Below are positions 26,623-35,701 of a stretch of 64,000 nucleotides of DNA, in pieces. A program made the position numbers and the translations under genes. Position 1 is the stretch's first letter; each line of letters begins with the position of its first letter. This DNA is from an uncultured Bacteroides sp. (GTDB lineage Bacteria; Bacteroidota; Bacteroidia; Bacteroidales; Bacteroidaceae): positions 28,325 to 92,324 of the forward strand of contig CAUDXH010000005.1 in the NCBI GenBank assembly GCA_958453305.1, read 5' to 3'. The notes below the pieces were generated by a model. It had not been told where the DNA came from. It saw only the letters and a list, made by a program, of their open reading frames with translations, and did not search any database.

Positions 26623-27206
26623 GGTATTTCAAGATTTAGTTAATAAACCAAAGGATATGCTTTTCATATCTCATTTTTAACGTTGCGCAAATTAGGGATT
26701 ATAATTGGGAAAAGCAACAAAAACTTTCGTGTTACTAAACTATGTTTTTAGACAGCCCTGCAACTTTCCTCCTCCCCTCTTCCACCCTTTTCCCAAATAA
26801 AATCTTAGACCGCAAAACTAACGCGACTTACGACTCATCCGCTTAAATCATTACCACGATACGAATAAACCGTAATCAATGCCCTTTCGAAGTCATTAAT
26901 GAGAGCGAATCCCGGTCACTACTAAGAACCTTTATGAACTACAGGTAGTGTTTTAAAACCAAAACCAACGATGAAGCATACTTGAAGATCCAGCAAAAAG
27001 CCTTAGATTTTATAGATTACAACCCATTCAAAAAAAGTTTTTTTCAAAAACTGCCTGCGCCCTACACGGTTTAAGAAATAAGCAGCTGTATTCCATCTAT
27101 TTACTCCATATAAAAGCGTGAAGGATGCAGTGCAGGAGATTGTACGACGCATGATTTGCCTACACGCTTCTCAACAGGTTGAAAACTTCAATAGACAGCA
27201 CAAAAA
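26623..27206. other. Long non-coding region upstream of fusA2
   Basis: About 580 bp with no convincing gene on either strand. It includes the candidate fusA2 promoter next to the gene. The remainder (26750-27200) has mixed composition, unlike coding DNA, with one A-tract/T-tract palindrome (AAAAAAAGTTTTTTT near 27030). It could hold distal regulator sites for fusA2, a small RNA, or decayed sequence. Confidence 0.5.
26688..26721 (-). promoter_or_regulatory. Candidate fusA2 promoter
   Basis: On the minus strand TTTG/TTG (26715-26721), about 20 bp, then CTAATTTGC (26688-26695), a one-base-short version of TAnnTTTG. It gives a leader of about 60 bases. Confidence 0.45.
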
Positions 27207-27238
27207 AGCGGATATGTCTACTTAAAGACATACCCGCT
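27201..27238 (-). terminator. Terminator of the exbB-exbD operon
   Basis: Arms 27207-27219 and 27226-27238 match at 12 of 13 positions with a 6-base loop; six T follow on the minus strand. Confidence 0.82.
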
Positions 27239-27260
27239 CTTAATTGCTTATATTAAACTA

Positions 27261-27725
27261 TTACTGACGCTGAGTAGCAGAATAGTTAATTTTCAAAGCA
27301 TAAGCTTGACGAAGCGCCTGTTTTACCTCTGTCACAATACCCATCTTTGTCTCAGAATCGACTTTCAGGGAAACAGTCATAAACGGCTTATCTTCTTCTT
27401 TCATGTTTTCACGTTCCTGATAAATATAATCCTGAACTTCAGACGGTTCAGCAAATTTATCATTCAACTGAATACGATCGGTAGTACCCATTGTTTTTTG
27501 GAACTCAGGCATCGGTTTACCGATATAAATGAAAGAAACCAAAGATTTCTGCTCCAATTTTTCCAACTCTGTTGCAGCCGGAACTCTGAACTGAACCTTT
27601 AATGTAACCTCACGCATTGTTGTTACAATCATGAAGAAGAACAACATGGTGAAGATAAGGTCAGGCAAAGACGAAGTATTTAACTCCGGCATTTCTTTTT
27701 TACCCGATTTATTAAATTTTCCCAT
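27261..27725 (-). CDS. exbD: ExbD/TolR-family energy transducer subunit (second copy)
   Basis: 154 residues: short cytoplasmic N-terminus, one membrane segment (about 21-40) carrying the essential acidic residue D22 (SSLPDLIFTMLFFFMIVTT), then a periplasmic domain ending with KQALRQAYALKINYSATQ. With ExbB it would use proton motive force to energise TonB. It starts 2 bp after the upstream exbD gene. The two ExbD-like proteins differ in periplasmic length and may form a mixed dimer. Confidence 0.88.
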   Translation of the reverse strand: MGKFNKSGKKEMPELNTSSLPDLIFTMLFFFMIVTTMREVTLKVQFRVPAATELEKLEQKSLVSFIYIGKPMPEFQKTMGTTDRIQLNDKFAEPSEVQDYIYQERENMKEEDKPFMTVSLKVDSETKMGIVTEVKQALRQAYALKINYSATQRQ

Positions 27726-27727
27726 GA

Positions 27728-28318
27728 TTATTTTCCTCCATATTTTTTAGGTTCTGCTTCAGAAATCTTCTGTGGATAGTAGTCAGTAATTGCTTTTTTC
27801 TCATCTTCAGAACATTCGTCAAAAGACTTACCAAACTGCGACTGAGCTAAGTCATTACGCAATTCATTGTAAGCTGCAACCAACTCATTCTGAACTTGGA
27901 TATATGCATTATAACTGGTACCCACGTCATTCTGTACAGAGATTACATGCTTATCAGTCACCATTACGTCACCAAAGAACGGCAAAGTTTTTGCATGTTT
28001 TTCAGGCAAGTTTGCATCGTTATTTGGATTGGCAATGAATTCTTTTGCCTTTTCTCTCAGTTGCTTAACATCAAACCATTCTCCACCAACCATCAAGTTA
28101 TCATCCTTGTTCAGTTTAACCTGAAGAACGTTTCTTTCCTTAACAATAATATCATCTTTTTTCTGATCCTCATTTTCAGGAGGAGGCGGCAGACGTCTTG
28201 CCAAACCGCGGTCAGTATCCATTGATGTTGTGATAAGGAAGAAAATAAGCAACATGAAGGCAATATCCGCCGTAGAACTTGCATTAATTCCCGGTACTTT
28301 TCTGTTTCTTTTTGCCAT
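27728..28318 (-). CDS. exbD: ExbD/TolR-family energy transducer subunit (first copy)
   Basis: 196 residues. N-terminal MAKRNRKVPGINASSTADIAFMLLIFFLITTSM contains the membrane segment with D18. The periplasmic region is longer than in typical ExbD, with a Pro-rich stretch (RRLPPPPENEDQK) and an inserted segment around residues 95-130. The end AEPKKYGGK is lysine rich. Second ExbD follows immediately, as commonly found in Bacteroidetes operons. Confidence 0.88.
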   Translation of the reverse strand: MAKRNRKVPGINASSTADIAFMLLIFFLITTSMDTDRGLARRLPPPPENEDQKKDDIIVKERNVLQVKLNKDDNLMVGGEWFDVKQLREKAKEFIANPNNDANLPEKHAKTLPFFGDVMVTDKHVISVQNDVGTSYNAYIQVQNELVAAYNELRNDLAQSQFGKSFDECSEDEKKAITDYYPQKISEAEPKKYGGK

Positions 28319-28362
28319 TTTACTTACTTCTTTTAAAATTTATCAAACTCTCAATGCAGATA

Positions 28363-28827
28363 TTATCTCTGTTTAAAAATACCGAAAAGGTTCAACAATG
28401 TACCGATTGCTGCAATAATCAGCAAAGCATAAGTTGAGTAAATCAACATATCTGAAACCTTCAACATCACAGCATCTGTATAAACGGCACCGTCACCTTT
28501 CAATACTGGTTCAGCAGAACCCATATTATAAGTAACAACCAACAGAACTGCCAACAGGATAAGTCCCAATAATGATTTGATAGCGCCTTTCGGGTTATCT
28601 TTCAGCGCACCGCCAAACTGAGCGACAGCGCCAATCAAAGTTACAACAACTGCAACGGCAAACATTCCGTACATCAAACACATCAAAGCTTCTGTATTCT
28701 GAGGTTCATTGTAACTGCCAACCGGATTATGATATCCTACTCCGAAGAAAACGCCCAATACTACCAAGATAGCAGCAACACAGGCATAAAACACGTAGTA
28801 AGATACTTTGTATGATAATTTAGCCAT
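28363..28827 (-). CDS. Four-helix membrane protein of the ExbB/ExbD operon
   Basis: 154 residues with about four hydrophobic segments (12-32, 45-70, 84-102, 126-150). No catalytic or binding motif seen. It lies 8 bp after exbB and before exbD, and this hypothetical is regularly found in this place in Bacteroidetes. A structural or accessory role in the proton channel is a plausible guess from position only. Confidence 0.8.
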   Translation of the reverse strand: MAKLSYKVSYYVFYACVAAILVVLGVFFGVGYHNPVGSYNEPQNTEALMCLMYGMFAVAVVVTLIGAVAQFGGALKDNPKGAIKSLLGLILLAVLLVVTYNMGSAEPVLKGDGAVYTDAVMLKVSDMLIYSTYALLIIAAIGTLLNLFGIFKQR

Positions 28828-28835
28828 TTTAAATA

Positions 28836-29636
28836 TTATTTTTTGTATTTCAAGTTGTATTTCATGATCATATCAAGCAATGTGATAGAAGAATCTTCCA
28901 TCTGGCTTGTGATAGCTTCAATCTTAGAAAGAATGTAGTTATAGAATACCTGAAGAATCAAAGCTACAATCAAACCGAAGATAGTAGTGATCAACGCAAC
29001 TTTCATACCACCAGCAACAACTGTCGGAGAAATATCACCTGCACGCTGGATATTATCGAACGCCATAACCATACCGATTACAGTACCCAAGAATCCCAAA
29101 GACGGAGCCATTGCAATAAACAAGGTAATCCAAGAACATCCTTTTTCAAGGTAACCAGCCTGAACACCACCGTAAGAAACTACAGAACGTTCAACAACAT
29201 CCAGACCTTCGTCAATTCTCATCAAACCCTGATAGCAGATAGATGCAACAGGACCACGAGTGTTACGACAAACTGTCTTAGCTCCTTCTACATCACCTTT
29301 TTCCAAAGCTTCTTCAACTTTAGCCATCAATTTCTTAACGTCAACTTCAGCCAAGCTCAAGTAAATAATACGTTCAATACAGAAAGCAAGACCAAGAACC
29401 AATGCAATAGCTACCAATGACATAAAGCCTGCGTCACCTTCGATAAACTTAGTCTTTAATTCTTTGTGCATACCACCTTCTTCAACTACTGCCGGAGCTG
29501 CTGCTTCGTCAGCTGCTGCAACCTGTTCTGTTTGAGCCGGAGCTGCTGTAGCTGTTTCATCCTGAGCCATAGCCGCCTGAGTCATTCCAAACGAGAAGAC
29601 TCCCATCACTGCAAGAATTGCAAATAACTTTTTCAT
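28836..29636 (-). CDS. exbB: MotA/TolQ/ExbB-family proton channel with exported N-terminal extension
   Basis: 266 residues. An N-terminal signal peptide (ending QAAMAQ) and an Ala/Glu-rich linker (residues 25-60) precede the three membrane segments (about 70-92, 165-190, 205-232). This extension is absent from the classical E. coli protein but seen in several groups. The conserved MotA/TolQ core is visible at APSLGFLGTVIGMVMAFDNIQ and GGMKVALITTIFGLIVALI. First gene of exbB-hypothetical-exbD-exbD, which probably serves the many TonB receptors, including the Nan SusC here. Confidence 0.9.
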   Translation of the reverse strand: MKKLFAILAVMGVFSFGMTQAAMAQDETATAAPAQTEQVAAADEAAAPAVVEEGGMHKELKTKFIEGDAGFMSLVAIALVLGLAFCIERIIYLSLAEVDVKKLMAKVEEALEKGDVEGAKTVCRNTRGPVASICYQGLMRIDEGLDVVERSVVSYGGVQAGYLEKGCSWITLFIAMAPSLGFLGTVIGMVMAFDNIQRAGDISPTVVAGGMKVALITTIFGLIVALILQVFYNYILSKIEAITSQMEDSSITLLDMIMKYNLKYKK

Positions 29637-29721
29637 TGTGTGTCTAATTTTTAAGATTAATTAATTAATTGTTATTTTATTGTTTTAATTGTTTTCCACT
29701 TTTTGCCCTTTCACAGCAATG

Positions 29722-29809
29722 CGGAGAGAGCGGGATTCGAACCCGCGATACACTTTTGGCGTATACACGCTTTCCAGGCGTGCCTCTTCAACCACTCGAG
29801 CACCTCTCC
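29722..29809 (-). tRNA. tRNA-Ser (anticodon GGA)
   Basis: 88 bases. Acceptor GGAGAGG pairs with TCTCTCC (one G-T), D-arm GTGCTCGAGTGGTTGAAGAGGCAC, anticodon stem CACGC/GCGTG around loop CTGGAAA (anticodon GGA), a long variable arm typical of Ser, and T-arm GCGGGTTCGAATCCCGC. CCA is not encoded. It lies between exbB and tatD. Confidence 0.95.
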
Positions 29810-29965
29810 TTAAGCGCCCACAAAGGCTTCTTCCTCAATTCGGGCGCAAATTACAAATAAAAATGCGAACCGCAATCGATTTCAGTCACAAATGTATTCT
29901 TTTTTTTCGTCTTACATAACATTCTATCCGCAAAAGTTTATGCATTCGACAAAAATTAATAAACT

Positions 29966-30754
29966 TTAAAAACTTGAAGCCGCATTTTTGAATACTTTTA
30001 AGGCATTTTCCGTGGTTTCACGGGCTATCTGTGCCAATGGCACGTCATAAATCGCCGAAAGTGTCCCGGCTATTTCCGGTAAATAAGCACTCTCGTTTCG
30101 TTTTCCCCGATAAGGTACCGGAGCCAAATAAGGCGAATCTGTCTCAAGCACAATCCGACTTAAAGGAACATTCTTCAAAACTTCCGGAAGAGAAGACGAC
30201 TTAAATGTAACCACCCCGTTTATACCTAACATAAATCCGGAATAGGCAAGCAGGTTTTCTGCATCGTCCGCTGTTCCCGCAAAGCAATGGAATACGCCAC
30301 TCAATTCTGTATGCCGATAGGGCTTCAAGACGTCCAGCAATTCAGGGAAAGCTTCGCGGCAATGAATACTCAACGGGAGTTTACGCTCCAATGCCCACTG
30401 AATCTGCTCATCAAAAGCCAGCATCTGCTCTTTTTTAAAAGACTTATCCCAATATAAGTCCAATCCGACCTCTCCAATTCCAAAGAAACGATGAGGAGTA
30501 TCAAACCATGACTTGACCGTAGTCAAACGTTTTTTCCAGTCTGCATCCACAGAAGTGGGATGCAACCCCAACAACGGATAACATCCATCATGCTTCTCAC
30601 ACGTAGCAAGCATGGCCTCCACTGTGGTATCATCTACATTTGGCATAATCAGGCGAGTCACCCCTACTTGTCCAGCCCGAATGATAGCCAGTTCACGATC
30701 GCCATCAAACTCCTCTGTAAAAAGATGGGTATGTGTATCGATTAGTGTCATCAT
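29966..30754 (-). CDS. tatD: TatD-family metal-dependent hydrolase (DNase)
   Basis: 262 residues, TIM-barrel amidohydrolase fold. Metal ligands visible: IDTHTHLF (HxH), GEVGLDLYWD (Glu), LSIHCREAF (His), FHCFAGT (His), ETDSPYLAP (Asp). The family has 3'-5' exonuclease activity on DNA. Two adjacent ATGs (30754 and 30751) are possible. It starts 4 bp after the polyprenyl synthase stop, so they form an operon. Confidence 0.9.
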   Translation of the reverse strand: MMTLIDTHTHLFTEEFDGDRELAIIRAGQVGVTRLIMPNVDDTTVEAMLATCEKHDGCYPLLGLHPTSVDADWKKRLTTVKSWFDTPHRFFGIGEVGLDLYWDKSFKKEQMLAFDEQIQWALERKLPLSIHCREAFPELLDVLKPYRHTELSGVFHCFAGTADDAENLLAYSGFMLGINGVVTFKSSSLPEVLKNVPLSRIVLETDSPYLAPVPYRGKRNESAYLPEIAGTLSAIYDVPLAQIARETTENALKVFKNAASSF

Positions 30755-30758
30755 AGTA

Positions 30759-31742
30759 TTATAATTTACGGTTCATTAATTGACAGACAAATGTACGAAG
30801 ATTTTCTTTCATTTCATCTTTTACCGAAACTTTATCTAATAATTCCAAGCCTTCAGCATAATATTTATTAATCTGCTCGGTGCAAAGTTCCGCTATTCCC
30901 ACCTTATTATATATAGCAGTAACTGCTGCAATCTTCTCTTCAGGCACAACCTGCTCACGCTCTATCCAGCCAAGCAATTCTTCACGTTCATTTTCCCCAG
31001 CCGAATTTAAAGCCGTAATAAGCATATAGGTTTTCTTATTACATAGAATATCGCCTCCTATTTTTTTTCCAAAGACTGCCGGATCACCGTAAACATCGAG
31101 GAAATCATCCTGCAATTGAAAAGCCAGCCCCATCTTAATGCCGAAGTCGTACAAGTATTGAATATCCGACTGGGAAGCTCCTCCTAAAATAGCACCTATC
31201 TTCAATGCACCAGCCAACAGCACAGAGGTCTTCAGACGGATCATTTCAATATATTCATCGACCGTCACATCCATGCGCGACTCAAATTCCATATCCCACT
31301 GCTGACCTTCACATATTTCCAGTGCCGTCTGGCCGAACACTTCCATCACCTGCTTCATACAAGTTTCCGGACATTGATTCATCATAAACTGATAGGCAAG
31401 AATCAGCATCGCATCCCCAGAAAGTATAGCCGTATTTTCGTTCCACTTTTTATGAACAGTAGGCTTACCCCGACGCACATCCGCCTTATCCATCAAATCA
31501 TCATGCAAAAGAGTGAAATTATGATAAGTTTCTATTCCGGCAGCCTGCGAAAACACAGCCGTTACATCTTCTTTATATAAGTTATAAGCCAATAACATCA
31601 GCACCGGACGGAGACGTTTTCCGCCCAAAGCCAAAACATATGAGATAGGGTCATATAACCCGTGAGGTTCACGGGAAAAAGGGAGTTGTTCGATATAAGA
31701 ATGTATCTGTTTGAGCAATTGCTCGCTACTTTGCTGTTTCAT
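30759..31742 (-). CDS. Polyprenyl (trans-isoprenyl) diphosphate synthase
   Basis: 327 residues. All-alpha prenyl synthase with the first Asp-rich motif LLHDDLMDKADVRRGKPTVH and the second LQLQDDFLDVYGD, plus GGKRLRPVL near the N-terminus. It condenses IPP onto an allylic diphosphate. Chain length cannot be read with confidence; the family includes FPP/GGPP synthases and longer quinone-tail synthases. ispH further on feeds the same precursors. Confidence 0.9.
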   Translation of the reverse strand: MKQQSSEQLLKQIHSYIEQLPFSREPHGLYDPISYVLALGGKRLRPVLMLLAYNLYKEDVTAVFSQAAGIETYHNFTLLHDDLMDKADVRRGKPTVHKKWNENTAILSGDAMLILAYQFMMNQCPETCMKQVMEVFGQTALEICEGQQWDMEFESRMDVTVDEYIEMIRLKTSVLLAGALKIGAILGGASQSDIQYLYDFGIKMGLAFQLQDDFLDVYGDPAVFGKKIGGDILCNKKTYMLITALNSAGENEREELLGWIEREQVVPEEKIAAVTAIYNKVGIAELCTEQINKYYAEGLELLDKVSVKDEMKENLRTFVCQLMNRKL

Positions 31743-31768
31743 AACAGAAATTGTTTAAGGTTATCCAT

Positions 31769-31812
31769 AAAAAAAGCCGTGTCAAAAGCCTGAATCAGAC
31801 TCTTGACACAGC
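31769..31812 (-). terminator. Terminator of tonB
   Basis: Arms GCCGTGTCAAAAG (31776-31788) and its complement (to 31812, one G-T) followed on the minus strand by seven T. It lies 23 bp after the tonB stop. Confidence 0.85.
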
Positions 31813-31834
31813 CTCATCTATTCAGACCGACTGA

Positions 31835-32524
31835 TTACTGCAACTTGAAGGTTACAGGTACGGTATATTTCACACGTACAGCTTTACCACGCTGCTTACC
31901 CGGTTTCCACTTCGGCATCATCTTGATAACTCGAAGTGCTTCTTTATCCAAGTAAGGGTCAACGGTACGCATAACTACCGGGTCAACGATAGAACCATCC
32001 TGGTTAACCACAAACTGGATGATTACACGTCCCTGAATACCATTTTCCTGTGCGATGGTAGGATACTTAATGTTTTTGCTGATGAATTTCAAACATTCAG
32101 CCATACCGCCCGGGAATTCAGGCATTTCTTCTACCACCTGGAAGATTTGCTGTTCTTCCGGTTCTTCTTCTTCTACTTCAACCGGCACATACTTGATTTC
32201 TACGGCCTTGTTGTCGTCTTCACTTGAAGAAATGTCCGATTCAACAACGTCTGCGTCATTTTCTGCAATCTGCAACACTTCTTCCATTTTCGGAGCCTCG
32301 GGGGGAGGTGCTACCGGTTTTTGCTCTTCTGGCTGTTCTGTAATAGGAATCATTTCCTCTTCAAAAAGCACTTCTTTCATACCAGTATCGGTAGTGACCT
32401 GCTTGTCGCGTTCTGTCCATTCGAAAGCCACAAACATCGCTGCCAATATCAGCACGAAACCGATTAACAGACCTGTAGATTTCTTGTTCTCAAGATCTGC
32501 TTTAGGCGATTTTTTGATTTCCAT
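31835..32524 (-). CDS. tonB: TonB-type energy transducer
   Basis: 229 residues. One membrane segment (about 18-36), a Glu/Pro-rich periplasmic linker (QPEEQKPVAPPPEAPKMEEV), and a C-terminal TonB domain of about 80 residues: FPGGMAECLKFISKNIKYPTIAQENGIQGRVIIQFVV, then DKEALRVIKMMPKWKPGKQRGKAVRVKYTVPVTFKLQ. It links the inner-membrane proton channel to outer-membrane receptors. Own promoter and terminator, so monocistronic. Confidence 0.93.
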   Translation of the reverse strand: MEIKKSPKADLENKKSTGLLIGFVLILAAMFVAFEWTERDKQVTTDTGMKEVLFEEEMIPITEQPEEQKPVAPPPEAPKMEEVLQIAENDADVVESDISSSEDDNKAVEIKYVPVEVEEEEPEEQQIFQVVEEMPEFPGGMAECLKFISKNIKYPTIAQENGIQGRVIIQFVVNQDGSIVDPVVMRTVDPYLDKEALRVIKMMPKWKPGKQRGKAVRVKYTVPVTFKLQ

Positions 32525-32562
32525 ACTGTTGTTTTTAAATAATTAATAGTATCTCGATTCGG

Positions 32563-32592
32563 CAAATGTAGTGCTTTTCTTTGAAAAGACAA
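32563..32592 (-). promoter_or_regulatory. tonB promoter
   Basis: Minus strand TTG (32590-32592), 19 bp, TACATTTG (32563-32570); leader about 35 bases. Confidence 0.7.
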
Positions 32593-32664
32593 GGATTCAT
32601 CCGCAAAAAAATAATAAAATTTAAAGAGAAGAAAGACATTCGCCTTGATTCAGAAAGTTTTCTA

Positions 32665-32672
32665 TATCTTTG
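32665..32672 (+). promoter_or_regulatory. -7 box of cmk-ispH
   Basis: TATCTTTG on the plus strand, followed by a 120-base leader to the cmk ATG. A TTG at 32645-32647 is 17 bp upstream, slightly too close for the consensus. Confidence 0.5.
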
Positions 32673-32792
32673 TTTCACGAAGACAAGATGCGGTTCGGCT
32701 ATATCTGTGCTCAAAAGCAAGCTTTTGGCTTCATATTGCTTCCCCCTTCACTGTCTTTGCCTTATACATAACATTATAATAAGTTTATCCCA

Positions 32793-33485
32793 ATGAGAAA
32801 GATTATTATTGCCATAGACGGATTTTCATCGTGCGGGAAAAGCACGATGGCGAAAGACCTTGCCAAAGAAATCGGCTATATTTATATAGACAGTGGAGCA
32901 ATGTACCGTGCAGTGACCCTATTCTGCATAGAGCATCATTTGTTTAATGCCGACGGCAGTATCTGCGAAGAGGAACTGAAAGCTCAGATGAAAGATATTC
33001 AGATTTCGTTCCAACTCAATCCGGAAACCCAGCGACCTATGACGTATCTGAACGGGGTCAACGTAGAAGACCGTATCCGCACGCTGGAGGTATCATCACA
33101 CGTCAGTCCGGTGGCAGCCCTGGGATTTGTTCGCGAAGCAATGGTCATGCAGCAGCAGGAAATGGGGAAAGCCAAGGGAATCGTAATGGATGGACGGGAT
33201 ATCGGAACTGCAGTTTTTCCTGATGCCGAACTAAAGGTATTCGTTACAGCCTCTGCTCAAATACGCGCTCAGCGCCGTTACGATGAGTTGAAAGCAAAGG
33301 GGCAGGAAGCTTCGTTTGAAGACATTTTACACAATGTAGAAGAACGTGACCACATTGACCAGAACCGAAAAGTCAGCCCTTTGCGCAAAGCCGACGATGC
33401 CCTGCTGTTAGACAACAGCCACCTCTCTATAGAAGAACAAAAAGAATGGTTAAAACAGCAATTTGAAAAAGCAATCCATGCATAA
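32793..33485 (+). CDS. cmk: Cytidylate kinase
   Basis: 230 residues. Phosphorylates CMP/dCMP. P-loop [12 protein letters not shown] near residues 10-21, then [14 protein letters not shown], the CMP-binding region, and [31 protein letters not shown]. Length and motifs are typical. Its last codons overlap the ispH start by 8 bp. Confidence 0.96.
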   Translation: MRKIIIAIDGFSSCGKSTMAKDLAKEIGYIYIDSGAMYRAVTLFCIEHHLFNADGSICEEELKAQMKDIQISFQLNPETQRPMTYLNGVNVEDRIRTLEVSSHVSPVAALGFVREAMVMQQQEMGKAKGIVMDGRDIGTAVFPDAELKVFVTASAQIRAQRRYDELKAKGQEASFEDILHNVEERDHIDQNRKVSPLRKADDALLLDNSHLSIEEQKEWLKQQFEKAIHA

Positions 33486-34338
33486 CATTGAAATAGATAA
33501 AGATTCAGGGTTTTGTTTTGGGGTAACTACCGCCATTAAAAAGGCAGAAGAAGAGCTTGCCAAAGGCGAAACACTTTACTGTCTGGGCGACATTGTACAT
33601 AACGGGCAAGAATGTGAACGGTTAAAAAAGATGGGACTCATTACCATCAATCACGAAGAGTTTGCCCAAATACGTAATGCAAAAGTGTTGCTCCGTGCTC
33701 ACGGAGAGCCCCCCAAAACCTATGAATTAGCCAAGCAGAACCACATTGAAATCATCGATGCCACCTGTCCCGTTGTTCTCCGGCTGCAAAACAGAATCAA
33801 GCAAGAATACGATTTCAATGAACCAAGAGAAAAACAAATTGTTATTTATGGAAAAAAAGGTCACGCAGAAGTGCTAGGACTGGTGGGGCAGACTAACGGC
33901 CAAGCCATTGTCATCGAAAAGCTGGAAGAAGCCGACCGGCTGGATTTCAGCAAAGACATCCGGCTTTATTCACAGACCACCAAGTCGCTCGATGAGTTCC
34001 GCCAGTTAGTGGCTTACATAGAAGAACATATAAGTCCTTCAGCCACCTTCCGGTATTTCGATACCATCTGCCGACAGGTAGCCAACCGCATGCCTAACAT
34101 CCGCCGGTTTGCTTCCTCACACGATTTGATATTTTTCGTATGCGGACATAAAAGTTCCAACGGAAAGATATTATATCAGGAGTGCAAGAAAGTAAATCCG
34201 AATTCCTATCAGATAGACCAGCCGGAAGAAATTGACAAGAAATTACTTAAAGAGGCACGGTCAATAGGAATATGTGGAGCTACCTCAACCCCTAAATGGC
34301 TGATGAAAGCTTGTAAAAAAGTTATAATGACCGAATAG
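33478..34338 (+). CDS. ispH: 4-hydroxy-3-methylbut-2-enyl diphosphate reductase
   Basis: 286 residues from the ATG at 33478, which lies inside the cmk 3' end (8-bp overlap). It makes IPP and DMAPP in the last MEP-pathway step. The three Fe-S cysteines are visible: C13 (SGFCFGV), C97 (DATCPVV) and the C-terminal one in [11 protein letters not shown]. The catalytic Glu is in the [18 protein letters not shown] region. An upstream ATG at 33463 exists but adds residues that do not fit the family start. Confidence 0.95.
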   Translation: MHNIEIDKDSGFCFGVTTAIKKAEEELAKGETLYCLGDIVHNGQECERLKKMGLITINHEEFAQIRNAKVLLRAHGEPPKTYELAKQNHIEIIDATCPVVLRLQNRIKQEYDFNEPREKQIVIYGKKGHAEVLGLVGQTNGQAIVIEKLEEADRLDFSKDIRLYSQTTKSLDEFRQLVAYIEEHISPSATFRYFDTICRQVANRMPNIRRFASSHDLIFFVCGHKSSNGKILYQECKKVNPNSYQIDQPEEIDKKLLKEARSIGICGATSTPKWLMKACKKVIMTE

Positions 34339-34386
34339 AACTGTAAAAAAAACAGAAAAAGCTACAACAATATAGAGACATATTCG

Positions 34387-34394
34387 TACATTTG
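34387..34394 (+). promoter_or_regulatory. -7 box of pfkA
   Basis: TACATTTG preceded by G and followed by C, 30 bp upstream of the pfkA ATG. -33 region is weak. Confidence 0.55.
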
Positions 34395-34424
34395 CAATGC
34401 CAAAAAACATAAATATATAATCGT

Positions 34425-35405
34425 ATGGGAACTATTAAATGTGTCGGTATCCTTACTTCAGGAGGCGACGCTCCGGGTATGAATGCAGCAATCCGAGCCG
34501 TAACCCGCTCGGCTATCTATAACGGATTGAAAGTGAAAGGTATCTATAGAGGATACAAAGGACTGATTACTGGAGAAATCCAAGAATTCAAAACACAAAA
34601 CGTCAGCAACATCATACAGCTAGGCGGAACCATCTTGAAGACCGCACGTTGTCAAGAGTTTAAAACCCCAGAAGGACGCCAAACCGCTTACGAAACCATG
34701 AAGCGTGAAGGCATTGATGCGCTGGTAGTAATCGGCGGAGACGGTTCGTTAAGCGGAGCACGCCTGCTGGCACAAGAATTTGATGTACCTTGTATCGGAC
34801 TCCCCGGAACAATCGACAACGACCTTTATGGAACAGACACCACCATCGGATACGATACTGCCTTGAACACCATTCTTGATGCAGTTGATAAAATCCGTGA
34901 TACTGCTACATCGCATGAACGTCTTTTCTTTGTGGAAGTAATGGGACGTGATGCCGGATTCCTTGCACTAAACGGAGCTATCGCATCGGGAGCCGAAGCA
35001 GCCATCATCCCGGAATTCAACACCGAAGTCGACCAGCTGGAAGAATTCATCAACAATGGTTTCCGTAAGTCAAAAAACAGTTCCATCGTGTTGGTAGCCG
35101 AAAGCGAAATCACCGGAGGAGCCATGCATTACGCTGAACGTGTAAAAAACGAATATCCGCAATACGATGTACGCGTAACCATTCTCGGACACTTGCAGCG
35201 CGGCGGACGCCCTACTGCTCATGACCGTATCATTGCGAGTCGCATGGGAGTAGCCAGCATTGAAGCCCTGATGGAAGGACAGCGCAACGTAATGATCGGT
35301 ATCGAGAACGATCAGATTGTTTATGTTCCGTTTACCAAAGCCATCAAGAATGACAAGCCGATTGACCGCGAACTGGTGAACGTGCTTCACGAACTTTCTA
35401 TTTAA
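34425..35405 (+). CDS. pfkA: ATP-dependent 6-phosphofructokinase
   Basis: 326 residues. Glycolytic commitment step. Nucleotide loop [13 protein letters not shown] at 8-20, GGDGS at 104-108, catalytic PGTIDND near 127-133. A Gly in GGDGS and PGTIDND (not GGDDS/PKTIDND) points to ATP rather than pyrophosphate as donor. Later [13 protein letters not shown] and [14 protein letters not shown] complete the signature. Monocistronic with its own terminator. Confidence 0.96.
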   Translation: MGTIKCVGILTSGGDAPGMNAAIRAVTRSAIYNGLKVKGIYRGYKGLITGEIQEFKTQNVSNIIQLGGTILKTARCQEFKTPEGRQTAYETMKREGIDALVVIGGDGSLSGARLLAQEFDVPCIGLPGTIDNDLYGTDTTIGYDTALNTILDAVDKIRDTATSHERLFFVEVMGRDAGFLALNGAIASGAEAAIIPEFNTEVDQLEEFINNGFRKSKNSSIVLVAESEITGGAMHYAERVKNEYPQYDVRVTILGHLQRGGRPTAHDRIIASRMGVASIEALMEGQRNVMIGIENDQIVYVPFTKAIKNDKPIDRELVNVLHELSI

Positions 35406-35432
35406 AAAAGAAACTAAACCCTCCTACTATAA

Positions 35433-35467
35433 AAAAGCAGTATCACCTAAAACGATACTGCTTTTTT
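35433..35467 (+). terminator. pfkA terminator
   Basis: AAAAGCAGTATC/GATACTGCTTTT arms with a 9-base loop and a T-run. Confidence 0.88.
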
Positions 35468-35499
35468 CATTTCCACCTCCCCGCTGGAAGCTGTAAAAA

Positions 35500-35563
35500 A
35501 AACACTTAGACATCTCACTCACCATACCGAAGCAAATAACAGCAAACGCCTAAGTGTTTTCAT
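35500..35563 (+). terminator. Second, long-loop hairpin after pfkA
   Basis: AAACACTTAG (35500-35509) and CTAAGTGTTT (35550-35559) pair perfectly across a 40-base loop. A back-up terminator or a relic; T-rich sequence follows only briefly. Confidence 0.5.
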
Positions 35564-35643
35564 TCTCTTCCTGCCAGCCTCCCATAAAATGATTTCTCAA
35601 CACACTCCGGTTTCATCACCCTTAAAAAAGATTCCTTCAAACC

Positions 35644-35674
35644 TTGATTAATTCCGTTTAAATGCCTACATTTG
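35644..35674 (+). promoter_or_regulatory. Promoter of the ATPase-DUF4435 pair
   Basis: TTG (35644-35646), 20 bp, TACATTTG (35667-35674), 27 bp before the ATG. Good match to the Bacteroides consensus, showing the pair is its own unit. Confidence 0.7.
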
Positions 35675-35701
35675 TTAGCAGTGCATTAAATACATACAGC
35701 C

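Noticed and set aside
29669..29919. Short plus-strand frames over the tRNA-Ser
   Set aside because: They are the complement of the tRNA and its flanks.
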